NCBI GenBank assembly: GCA_037127315.1
Contig: JBBBDQ010001028.1
Span: forward strand, 744,001 to 808,000
Direction: 5' to 3'
From: Ascarosepion bandense
Taxonomy: Eukaryota > Mollusca > Cephalopoda > Sepiida > Sepiidae
DNA length: 64,000 bases
The notes below the pieces were generated by a model that made no database searches, was not told the DNA's origin, and was given only the letters and a program-made list of their open reading frames with translations. Shown here piece by piece: positions 48,791 through 57,344 of the stretch. Both the position numbers and the translations under genes were made by a program. Position 1 is the first letter of the stretch, and every line of letters starts with the position of its first letter.

Positions 48791-49873
48791 CTATCTGCAT
48801 TTAGACATTTTGTGTCCTTTTCTGTTACAGTTTCTACAAATCTTGAATTTAAACGGACAATCATTGTACCAGTGCCATTCACCATAGCCATAAAAAGCGC
48901 TTGGTGGGTGGGGGTCTTTTTTCGTATTTCCTCCCAATTCTGATAGGAAGTGACACTTTCGTCTCGGAGACAGAGATTGAAAACGTGTCTTCCTTTTAAT
49001 CCTTTTTACACTTGCTACTCCAGATTCTTCAATTTTTTTAGAATCCTCCTTGATACTAACGCCTTGTTGGCAAAAATCCGCTAGCTTTTGTAGTGAAATG
49101 TTTTGTTCATTTTCGAGTTTGGTTAAAATTCTTCTCCTCATTTCGCTGTCTTTATTAGATACCAGGCCCTGCACGAAGACTAAGCATTTAAAATTATCTG
49201 TCGTCAATTCAGATAACCTAAAATCGTCACATGTTTTATTTACGATCGATGTGAAAGTTGTATAGTCTTCGTCTTCTTTTTTCTGAAGGTTTAAGCACTT
49301 CCACCTTTTATGGAATAGTGAAAGTCTTGGGTTGAATAATTCTTTGAGCAGACCTACTGCTTCCTCGAATTCAAGATCTCTTGTTCTTCTCGGCAGAATA
49401 AAGTCTGTGAATTTATTATGTTCGTAAGTGCCTAGTTTCCTGAGGAGCAGTCTTATTTTCTTTTTGTTTGACCAAGTTTTGTAGTCAATCTCATAGAAGT
49501 CTTGATAACGATGGTAATATCGTTCGAATGTTTTATCTTCGTCTGGGTTATATGTGAAGTTTTCTATCGTCGACCAGATTGCATTTTGTGAAAAGGTACT
49601 GTCATCATCTATGTTTTTGTCTTTCGTGAGAATAGCTTTATGTATAAGTTCTTGAACCTCAATATATTTTCTGGTATTCGCTTCTTGTAATTTCTGTTGT
49701 TTTTTCTCGCTGTCTACTTGCATTTGTAACATTTGTTTCCGAATATTTTCCTCATTTTGAATCTGTCTTTCATGCAGTTCTAGTTGCTGTTTGCGAAACT
49801 TCTCTTCACTTTCTTCCTGTGTTTGGATTTGGTATTTTATGAGTTCTAGTATAGAAGCTTGAAATTGTTCCAT
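48791..49873 (-). CDS. gag: gypsy Gag, 360 codons, intact
   Basis: This capsid and nucleocapsid polyprotein would package the element's RNA in cytoplasmic particles. The N-terminal 80 residues are rich in Q, E and K with heptad-like spacing (coiled coil). Residues 100-275 look like the capsid core, with FERYYHRYQDF and LRKLGTYEHNKF. The C-terminus has a clear CCHC zinc knuckle, CRNCNRKGHKMSKC (C346, C349, H354, C359). A second knuckle expected just before it is degraded: YGYGEWHWYNDC has lost its first cysteines. The frame runs uninterrupted from ATG to stop, unlike the neighbouring pol. It starts about 390 bp inside the 5' LTR. Confidence 0.9.
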   Translation of the reverse strand: MEQFQASILELIKYQIQTQEESEEKFRKQQLELHERQIQNEENIRKQMLQMQVDSEKKQQKLQEANTRKYIEVQELIHKAILTKDKNIDDDSTFSQNAIWSTIENFTYNPDEDKTFERYYHRYQDFYEIDYKTWSNKKKIRLLLRKLGTYEHNKFTDFILPRRTRDLEFEEAVGLLKELFNPRLSLFHKRWKCLNLQKKEDEDYTTFTSIVNKTCDDFRLSELTTDNFKCLVFVQGLVSNKDSEMRRRILTKLENEQNISLQKLADFCQQGVSIKEDSKKIEESGVASVKRIKRKTRFQSLSPRRKCHFLSELGGNTKKDPHPPSAFYGYGEWHWYNDCPFKFKICRNCNRKGHKMSKCR

Positions 49874-50265
49874 TATATATATATTTTTTTAGAGGAGAGA
49901 AAAAATCTTTTATGTCAATTTTTTTTATTTTTTTTATTTTTTTTGGACAGACGGGAGGCTCAAAATTTTCAACACGTTTTTTCCCAGCACGACAAATTTT
50001 TTCACAAGAAAAAATTAATTATCGTTATCGACCACCAAAAAATAGTAGTCAAAAGTAACTTACAATTTCTGACTGGATATATGGCTTTTTTTGTGTGTGT
50101 GTGTGTATATTTTGCGTTCGTCGTCGTTGTTACGAACTAATATTGACTTTTCCTTGTTTTCTCCGAGTGTGTTCAAATCTTTTCCGTCGTCACTGTTTCA
50201 TTGTCACGAACTAATGTTTATTTTTCCTTGTTTTCTCCGTGTGTGTTCGAATTTCTCGTCGTCAC

Positions 50266-50572
50266 TGTTACGTCGGGTAACAGAATTATGTGAAATAATA
50301 CAAAACAACGTAATGGTATGAAAGTAGATGTATTGACAGGAAAGAGAAGTATTTACAAGAGGTGAGGATTAGTAGAATACAGAACAAGGTAATAAGTATA
50401 CAGCATCGTCGTAGAGACGTGATAGATTGACTAGTAGAAAACTTCCGGTGCAATACCGAAAATACCCGACTGACTCGCTCACTATACTTCCTTCTTCGAG
50501 GTATAATCACTACTATTTTATATAGTGATTCGAATAGTCCATTTCCCTGGAAAGGTGGAGAGCGCCCCAACA
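50266..50572 (-). repeat. 5' LTR of the gypsy element
   Basis: Same ends as the 3' LTR. The sequence immediately inside (minus strand GTGACGACGAG) does not begin with the TGG of a usual tRNA 3'-end primer site. The leader at about 50118-50265 contains two tandem units sharing TTTTCCTTGTTTTCTCCG. Confidence 0.95.
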
Positions 50573-50704
50573 AGGTCAAATACAAATTAAAAAATATAAC
50601 CACATACATGAAACTACTTATACACAACTTCTGGCATAAATATACGCAAATAAACACATGAATATTACACAGAAGTATACGTGCATATAAACGTGCGTAG
50701 ACAA
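50573..50704 (-). repeat. Dispersed repeat B, copy 1, part 3
   Basis: It is the reverse complement of 61615-61735 (landmarks GCACGTTTATATGC, GCCAGAAGTTGTGTATAAG). It continues B on the far side of the gypsy element. Confidence 0.8.
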
Positions 50705-50714
50705 GAAATATCCC

Positions 50715-50798
50715 AGCCATTAGCAAGTGGATATTTAGCCACACTGATGAGCTGTGACGCAGTGACACAGGATTGTATGTGGATGACGAATATATATC

Positions 50799-50830
<32 letters not shown>
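50715..50830 (+). mobile_element. SINE fragment with hammerhead ribozyme (copy 2)
   Basis: Stem I CCACA (50739-50743) pairs with TGTGG (50778-50782). Core CTGATGA is at 50744-50750, stem II GCTGT/GCAGT with loop GAC at 50751-50763, and stem III ACA/TGT at 50767-50769 and 50774-50776. The GAA of the core reads GAC (50764-50766), which should kill activity. Upstream tRNA-like boxes are not clear here. An AG-rich (GA)n tract follows at 50813-50833. It lies between two parts of repeat B that are separated only by the copia element in copy 2. Confidence 0.75.
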
Positions 50831-50834
<4 letters not shown>

Positions 50835-50859
50835 CAAACGCATACAATATCATCTGAAC

Positions 50860-51008
50860 ATATATACACACACTAATACATACACACACATAAATATGAG
50901 AATATACATATCTAAAGGCACACCTATAAAATGTATATACGCATACATACCAATATATGCAAACATACACATACACATTAGAAAGTAAAACAAAATATCA
51001 ATATGTCT
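50860..51008 (-). repeat. Dispersed repeat B, copy 1, part 4
   Basis: It is the reverse complement of about 56825-57000 (landmarks AGGCACACCTATAAAATGTA and GCAAACATACACAT). It is interrupted at 51009 by a SINE. Confidence 0.7.
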
Positions 51009-51308
51009 CAGTCAGTTAAGTGCCATACGTGATACACGCTTGGGCGATCATGTCTCGAAAGAAACATGACTGACTGGGCAGAAGATTATCTCGCAGTAGC
51101 TTGCCATTACTTTCTGCGGTAGACTGGCTGCCGACCAAGGCTATAGAACCCAATCTGTCTTGTTATTTAACCCATAACTGGAGGGAAGAGACGGATTAAT
51201 ACCTTTTCCTTTGCGCGTAAGGGAAGGCAAGGAATTCAACTGGAATTCGAACGCGGCTCCCCGATTTGTCGTTCCGAGCCGATATTCCCTGCCCCACAAC
51301 GCACATCC
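51009..51308 (-). mobile_element. tRNA-derived SINE (family 1), full length, inserted in repeat B
   Basis: Read on the minus strand the A-box-like TGGGGCAGGG (51296-51287) and B-box-like GTTCGAATTCC (51252-51242) start 44 nt apart, as in tRNAs. The short target duplication TATGTC lies at 51002-51007 and 51311-51316. The uninterrupted site exists at about 56820 in repeat B copy 2, proving insertion here. No protein is encoded; mobilisation by a LINE is inferred. Confidence 0.9.
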
Positions 51309-51400
51309 AGTATGTCAACTCGTACTAAAAACTATATCTACACCCACATACATGCATACACCAATACGTAGACAAACCCAGGCACCCAAGTATATATAAA
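51309..51400 (-). repeat. Dispersed repeat B, copy 1, part 5
   Basis: It is the reverse complement of 56740-56822, with GTACTAAAAACTATA-type and CCCAGGCACCCAAGTATATA landmarks. Confidence 0.75.
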
Positions 51401-51404
51401 CAGA

Positions 51405-53480
51405 GTGAAAAAAAATGCTCCTTTTATAGTTGAGCACTGTTTATTCTATTTTTATAATACGGAAAAAATTAATTTCGGAATATCTTTAAAAAACATTACC
51501 ACCACAAACAAATGGGAATATTTCGCCAGGCTGGTTCTCCAAACTGAAGACATTATTAGAAAAACGAGATGTAAAGCTCATTTCTTTCTTCTTGACAACG
51601 AACTAGTACCAAAACTAAGAAAAATGCGGTTTTAAAAGTTTAAAAGCAGCCCCAATTATTGAAGCGCTTTCTGTATTTGAGAACGACCTTATTGGAATTA
51701 TTAATGGATTAACCTTCCATAAACAAAGAATTCTTTTTAGAAAAATCTTGACAATATTGTTAAGGACATTAATAGATTCGATAATATTTATGTCAAATCA
51801 GATAAAACCGCCAACTTTTGTAAGTTATGTCCATAAGGATTATGACATCTTAATTAAAAATATTCTAACCAAAAGCTATTAGGAAACTGACACTACCAAT
51901 TTCACTCTGATTGATAATATTAATTATGTTGGCAAATCCATTACTGACAAATTATGTATAAGTGACTGGGTCAGTAAACTACAAGCTAATGATGCCTATG
52001 TTTTTTGAAAAACCATAAACCAGACTTTAGATCAAAGCCATCTACATGTCTAATTAATCCTACTAGAACGGAAGTCGATAGAATCAGCAAAATCATTTTG
52101 GAAAAGATCAACCAGTCTATTAAAATCAGCATCGGACTCATGCAATGGATTAATACCGCGGAAGTCATTAACTGGTTTAAAGGTATCCAGAAAAAAAAAT
52201 TGCACCTTTATAAAATTTGATATAATGGACTTTTATCCATCCATTTCTAAAAACCTTTTCACTTTGGCTTTGGAGTTTGCACAGAAATACTCCATTATTT
52301 TGACCAATGATCTGGATATTATTTGAAAATGTAGAAGTTCTGTTCTGATCTACAACGAAGAACAATGGACTAAACAGACCTTTGATGGATATTTTGATAT
52401 TTCAATGGGTTCTTTGGATTCTACTGAAACCCAGATCTAGTGGGATTGTTTATTCTCTATAATTTAACTGTTTATGATTGTGTAGATACAGATAGTATAA
52501 GTATATATAAAGATGATGGATTACTGATCGTTAAAGATTCTACTAAAATTAGAGTAGATCGTATTAGGAAAGTAATACTCAGAGAATTAAAAAGTTTAAG
52601 TCTTAAAGTAAAAATGACCACCAACATTAAACAGGTAGACTTTTTAGATGCTATTTTGGACCTTAATATAATTCTTTCCAACGTTATAATTCTTTCTAAC
52701 CCAATTCATATAAATCCCAATTCTGATCATTTCCCGTCATATAACTTCTTCTATTGAATCTAGACTCAGCACTAACTCATCTAACAAAGTAATTTTCGAT
52801 CAGCATAGCAAATTTTATAATTCTGCTCTTAGGAACGGCGGTTATAAGTGTACTGCTATCAAATTCAGAAATCCTATTGGCAATGATAATAAGAAGTAAA
52901 AATCTAGGAACATCATCTGGTTTACTCACCCTCACAATATGATGTTTAAAATAAAATTGGGACAAAAATGTTTAAACCTTAATAAACACTTTCCAAAAGC
53001 TAATCCTCTTAGTAAAATATTCAATGATAATACTTTCAAGTTAAGCTGTTGTTATACGGATAATCTTGAAAAAATAATTAAAAAACACAATAACAAAGTC
53101 CTTAAAAAGTATAGAAATACAAACACTTGGTGCATTACAATGCTCAAATGGATTATACCAAGGATAACAAAACTAATACCAGCGGATGTAATTGTAGAAA
53201 TTTTAAAGAATACCCACTGCATAATAATTACTTAGTTCCATAGTTTATTTTGTACTATCTCTACAATTGAAAATCCTGATACTAAAAAGTTTTATTTCGG
53301 ATTTATTAAGACCCGTTCAAAACCCGCTGTTATCAACACACACTATCTTTCAATAATAGATCCTATAAATACAGTATTTCGTTATCCAAATACTTTTGGT
53401 GTTTAAAAAAAAACACTTACTGTTAAATGGAAAGTTCTTAAAAAGGCTCGAACTCCCTCCGTGCACCTTGCTACATTTGT
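51405..53480 (+). pseudogene. GIY-YIG-associated reverse transcriptase relic, distinct from the 41.7-kb PLE
   Basis: Plus-strand fragments in order: RKTRCKAHFFLLDNE (51550), FLKNHKPDFRSKP-like codons with CLINPTRTEVDRISKIIL (52000-52100) and MQWINTAEVINWFKGIQKK. Next are MDFYPSISKNLF (52230, first catalytic Asp region), FDISMGS and DLVGLFILYNL. The active site YKDDGLLIVKD (52505) has a DD pair. NIKQVDFLDAILDLNI (52630), GQKCLNLNKHFPKANP and FKLSCCYTDNLEKIIKKHN (53030) follow, then a worn YFGFIKTRSK GIY-YIG remnant near 53300. Motifs and order fit a Penelope-type element of another lineage; I assign no clade. Many stops. Confidence 0.75.
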
Positions 53481-53988
53481 CTCAATGAGAAATTAAAAAT
53501 TATGAAAAGGCTAACTTGCTAAACCAGAAAAATGAACTTACTGTTCATTGTAAACATAGTTCATTATTTACTTTACAATATGGTTTGTAATATTAAGAAT
53601 TTATGTATACTATTTTCACTGCTGTCGGTTGTTTCTTGCCTTTATTGGATGGGTATTTTCATCTGATTTGGATGTTCTAATTATTTTTGCTAGGTATTTA
53701 ATTGGGCAGATATTATCATATTAATATTTTCTAAGTATTTAATCTAACATTGATCGTCAAGTTATATAATTATGAAATATTTAATCTAATATTGATTATG
53801 ATGCCAATATTTGATAGATTTTAATCTAGCATACATCATCTGGTTAATATATAACGCGATTTTATCATAGAAAATAATTTTTAAATTAATATTTAATAAT
53901 TGGGATTTTCGAATTGCTTCTGAATTTTTTATTAGTGCCTGATTTTAGCTGTTTGTACCAATAATTCCTGTTATTTATTTATTTATTG

Positions 53989-54049
<61 letters not shown>

Positions 54050-54050
54050 A
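53481..54050. repeat. AT-rich tail region ending in (TA)n
   Basis: About 27 TA units lie at 53992-54046. Upstream, loosely repeated TATTTAATCTAACATTGAT units occur at 53695-53835. Confidence 0.5.
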
Positions 54051-54194
54051 CAAAATAGAAGTGTATATAGGTAAAATCCCCAAAATCAGATCCTATTTAT
54101 ATTAATTTTATCAATATTAAAAATGATCCAGGTGGAGGGCTCGATGTAAATATTATTATCTATTTACAGAGTCAAATATGTATATTGTCTCAAT

Positions 54195-54390
54195 AAATTC
54201 CAAAATTTGCATTCCGTTGAATAGCTATTTCAGCGAGAAAATTCTCGCTTCATCAGCAGCGATCAAAAACAAAATAATATTATTTCCGAAATGATACAAA
54301 ACATTCACATACCGAAAACAGCCCATAAACCATATCAATACACAGGAATAATAAGTCTAAAATTAGAAATGAGAAAATAATTAATAAATA
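54195..54390 (-). repeat. PLE-style terminal repeat with hammerhead motif, inverted copy
   Basis: It is the reverse complement of about 56500-56670 (shared: CTGTGTATTGATAT, TTATGGGCT, CGGTATGTGAAT-like, GTTTTTGATCG and the hammerhead). Together with 56.5 kb it flanks a 2.3-kb interval of microsatellites, a SINE and a PLE tail. Confidence 0.75.
54213..54263 (-). ncRNA. Candidate hammerhead ribozyme with palindromic stem III
   Basis: On the minus strand: CTGATGA (54256-54250), stem II AGCGAG/CTCGCT with an AATTTT loop, GAA (54231-54229), then the self-complementary ATAGCTAT (54228-54221). A U at 54220 would be the cleavage-site base. Stem I pairs 54257-54262 with 54219-54214 apart from one C-A mismatch. 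A stem III that is a bare palindrome cannot fold alone but pairs between two molecules, as reported for retroelement hammerheads. Confidence 0.65.
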
Positions 54391-54439
54391 TACATACATA
54401 CACACATATTCATATCCATATACATACACACTTATAAAT

Positions 54440-54580
54440 TCGTCATCCACATACAAGCCTGTTTCGCTGTATCACAGTATCATTGGTGTGGCTAGACATC
54501 CAATTGCTTCTAGCCGTTATCGAAACTTGACCGATTCGGTGTCAGTCAGAGTCGCTAACACCTAAGCCATAGGCGTATGA
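54440..54580 (-). mobile_element. tRNA-derived SINE with hammerhead ribozyme (copy 3, head preserved)
   Basis: On the minus strand the A-box-like TGGCTTAGGTG (about 54570) and the B-box-like GTTTCGATAAC start about 43 nt apart. The ribozyme region follows: stem I CCACA (54491-54487) with TGTGG (54451-54447), stem II CTGT/ACAG, GAAA, stem III ACA/TGT with loop GGCT. The CTGATGA box is damaged here (CCAATGATA). It joins a tRNA-like promoter head to a hammerhead tail in one unit. Confidence 0.75.
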
Positions 54581-54637
54581 AATCTGAGAAGGGAAATAAG
54601 TTGCATATAAGCGGGGTATAGACACACCAGTTACTGA

Positions 54638-54639
<2 letters not shown>

Positions 54640-54688
<49 letters not shown>

Positions 54689-54704
54689 TGCACTTACACA
54701 TAAC

Positions 54705-54737
<33 letters not shown>

Positions 54738-54831
54738 ACACACATATATATATGTACACTTACACACAATCCAACATATATGTAAATATATACCTACACA
54801 TAAATTACACACCTATATACATACATATATA

Positions 54832-54879
<48 letters not shown>

Positions 54880-55013
54880 CGATTATATACACACACCACC
54901 CACATACAAGAATATAAAACAAGAAATATACATACATCAGCACACCAAATAATGAACATATATATACACCATACACACATATATATATCTAACTACATAC
55001 ATATACATACATT

Positions 55014-55053
<40 letters not shown>

Positions 55054-55281
55054 TAGACAGATATATATAGATATACATATACATATACACACAAACAAAA
55101 ACACACACACACACATATATATATATATGTATATATATACACACACACACACCCGCACAACTCAAATACATACACACACACGCACACACATATATATATA
55201 TACACATATACATATACACACAAACAAAAACACACACACACACATATATATATATACACACACACACACACCCGCACAACT

Positions 55282-55339
<58 letters not shown>

Positions 55340-55440
55340 CACACACACACATCGGCATATACATATATATTTTTGCAATATAAATATATACACTTATACG
55401 ATATATATACCCCGCACACATATATATATATATTTGTATA
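54640..55440. repeat. Composite microsatellite block: (GATA)n, (CA)n, (TA)n and a duplicated unit
   Basis: (GATA)n occupies 54639-54688, with (CA)n near 54704-54745, 55016-55047 and elsewhere. (TA)n lies at 54836-54872 and 55287-55336. A unit of about 120 bp containing CACACAAACAAAAACACAC and CCCGCACAACTCAAATA occurs twice (about 55085-55170 and 55212-55288). Long open frames here (up to 158 codons) are low-complexity artefacts. Confidence 0.9.
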
Positions 55441-55469
55441 TATGGTGGATTTTATATATATAAATGTAA

Positions 55470-55875
55470 TATGTTATAATCCGGTCATAACATATTACAT
55501 TGCATTTGAATACATGGTTCTGTTGTCATTTCGCGCTATCACGCGGTGTGACGTCATAGAACCGCATTGCAAATTTGCGAACTGCGTTTGTTATTTTTGG
55601 TAACTATTGCCATTGCCTAACGGAGTTTTATGTCAACACAAAATAAAATCGTCGGTGATTGTGGATGTTATTGTATTACCGTCTTAATAACCTCTCTAAA
55701 GATGGCTCATGTGAGCCGAAAGCTTAGAACCAAATTAATAAAAAATTATCCAAATGTTGGAGAAGTTTTGTCTTTATTTTCAACTGAAATTAAAGCCAAA
55801 ATACGACTTTTAGAACAGCTCATGATTAAACATAATAGACTTCATTGTCTCTTAACAGTATATGTTTAGAAAATT
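55470..55875 (+). mobile_element. Second PLE 3' end and terminal repeat
   Basis: It is homologous to 43450-43843: ACATATTACATTGCATTTGA (the stop region), then CGCGCTATCACGCGGTGTGA, TTTTATGTCAACACAAAATA and GATGGCTCATGTGAGCCGAA. The hammerhead-like box reads CTAAAGA here (one core base lost) but has GAAA after the stem. No RT codons remain. Confidence 0.85.
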
Positions 55876-55929
55876 ATTTGCTGCTTCGATACACTATATA
55901 TATATATATATTATATATATATATAAATG

Positions 55930-56480
55930 TGTATGTATACTTATATTTATATATTATTTGCCCATTTCTCATATTCAATCTTTTATAATATTATCCCAAT
56001 TTTATTTTACTTCTATTGGTAGATTTAAAACCCTCTACAATAATAGTCTAACCATATTATTATTATTATTATTATTATAAACCAAATTTTTTACAAAATT
56101 GTTTGTTATATTTTTAGCAGGGATATATCTATTATTTACTCCTGTTTCCTTTCTTTTTTTTTTTTTTTTTAATATACATAACTTTCCCTTCCTTTCTTCA
56201 TCTGAAGCCGTCCTCTCGGTTACTGAATATTTTTTCATGTCTTATTTCGTCTACCCCATTTGTCCTTTCTTTTTCCTTTTCTTCAACCCTTCTTTTACTT
56301 TTCCCCCATCACTCCTTATTCCTGTGACACAGCTAAATTCTTGATTTTTGATTCTTTAATGCAGACGTAATCTAGATGTCTTCTAATATCGAGTCATGAA
56401 TCTCTGACTCTATCCCTTTTTGTATGTCTGGACGACAAATTTTAAATAGATTTTTTTCTTTCTTGTTCCCTCCTCTCCAC
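55930..56480. other. AT- and pyrimidine-rich interval, nothing recognised
   Basis: It contains an (ATT)n tract at 56056-56079 and T-runs near 56153-56171. Possibly the internal part of the hammerhead-bearing repeat at 56.5 kb. Confidence 0.35.
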
Positions 56481-56489
56481 ACCCTTTTT

Positions 56490-56666
56490 TTTTTAACTTC
56501 CTGTGTATTGATATATTTTATGGGCTCTTTCCGGTTTGTGAATTTTTTGTATCTTTTTTGTGTATTTTTTTAATTAAGAAATATTTGTTTTTGATGTTTG
56601 CTGATGAAGCGAGAATTTTCTCGCTGAAGTAGCTATTCAACGGAATGTAAATTTCTTAATTTATTG

Positions 56667-56702
<36 letters not shown>
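56490..56702 (+). repeat. PLE-style terminal repeat with hammerhead motif, direct copy, and (TA)n
   Basis: It is the counterpart of 54195-54390. CTGATGA lies at 56601-56607, stem II AGCGAG/CTCGCT at 56608-56625, then GAAG (GAAA in the other copy) and TAGCTA with TTCAACGGAATG. A (TA)n array follows at 56670-56702. Confidence 0.75.
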
Positions 56703-56706
<4 letters not shown>

Positions 56707-56739
56707 CGCCCCCTATATTTCACTCTGTTTATATTAGAA

Positions 56740-57048
56740 TATATACTTGGGTGCTTGGGTATGTCTACATATTGTTGTATGCATGATTATGTGTGTACAT
56801 ATGGTTTTTAGTACGAGTAGACATATATTTCATTTTACTTGCTATCTATGCATGTGTACGTTTGCATATATTGATTGCTATGTATGTGTATATACATATT
56901 TATATGTGTGCCTTTATATATGTATAATTATCATATTTATGTATGCGTATGTATTGGTGGGTATATATGTTAGGATGTTCTTGTATGAGTGTCTATACAA
57001 ATATACGTATCTTTATGTATCTTTATGCATGTGTGTCTATGCACATTA
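56740..57048 (+). repeat. Dispersed repeat B, copy 2, left part
   Basis: It matches 50860-51400 in reverse minus the SINE. It is cut at 57049 by the copia LTR and resumes at 61590. Confidence 0.8.
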
Positions 57049-57307
57049 TGTTAGGTAATTATTAAAAAGGAAACATAGCTTCACATACCTCGTATAAAGG
57101 AGCTTCAACTGTGTTGCATACTTATTGTCGTAAAAATAATGACAGAGACATTTGTTTTAGAGCGGACAGATGCACGCACAAAGCGAGCCTTTATTTACAT
57201 TAGAAGAAGAGGGAAGAGTTAGGTAAAGGGAGAGAATCCCTACAGAAATTCTAAAAGAGAAAGAGAGATAACCTTTAACTGACTGACAGTTATTGATAAT
57301 TTCAACA
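57049..57307 (-). repeat. 3' LTR of the copia element
   Basis: 98.5% identical to 61331-61589 by direct comparison (4 substitutions). Confidence 0.97.
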
Positions 57308-57344
57308 CTCCTCCTCAATTGCTGACAGTCTAAATAATCAGTTC

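Larger units (their letters stand above)
45454..50572 (-). mobile_element. Ty3/gypsy LTR retrotransposon, complete with both LTRs but with broken pol
   Basis: Two 307-bp LTRs enclose gag and pol on the minus strand, in the order protease, RT, RNase H, integrase (Ty3/gypsy order). A purine tract (complement of CCCACCTCCT at 45761) lies just inside the 3' LTR. Flanking pentamers do not match, so the target duplication is lost or altered. The element splits repeat B: the flanks are contiguous at about 61735 in copy 2. LTRs differ at about 16 of 307 positions, so it is older than the copia element at 57 kb. Confidence 0.95.

Noticed and set aside
54688..55603. Open frames of 85-158 codons in this block
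   Set aside because: They are translations of (CA)n, (TA)n and (GATA)n arrays, open on both strands at once, with no complex sequence.
56035..56344. Overlapping 67-81 codon frames on both strands
   Set aside because: They arise from (ATT)n and T-rich low-complexity sequence.
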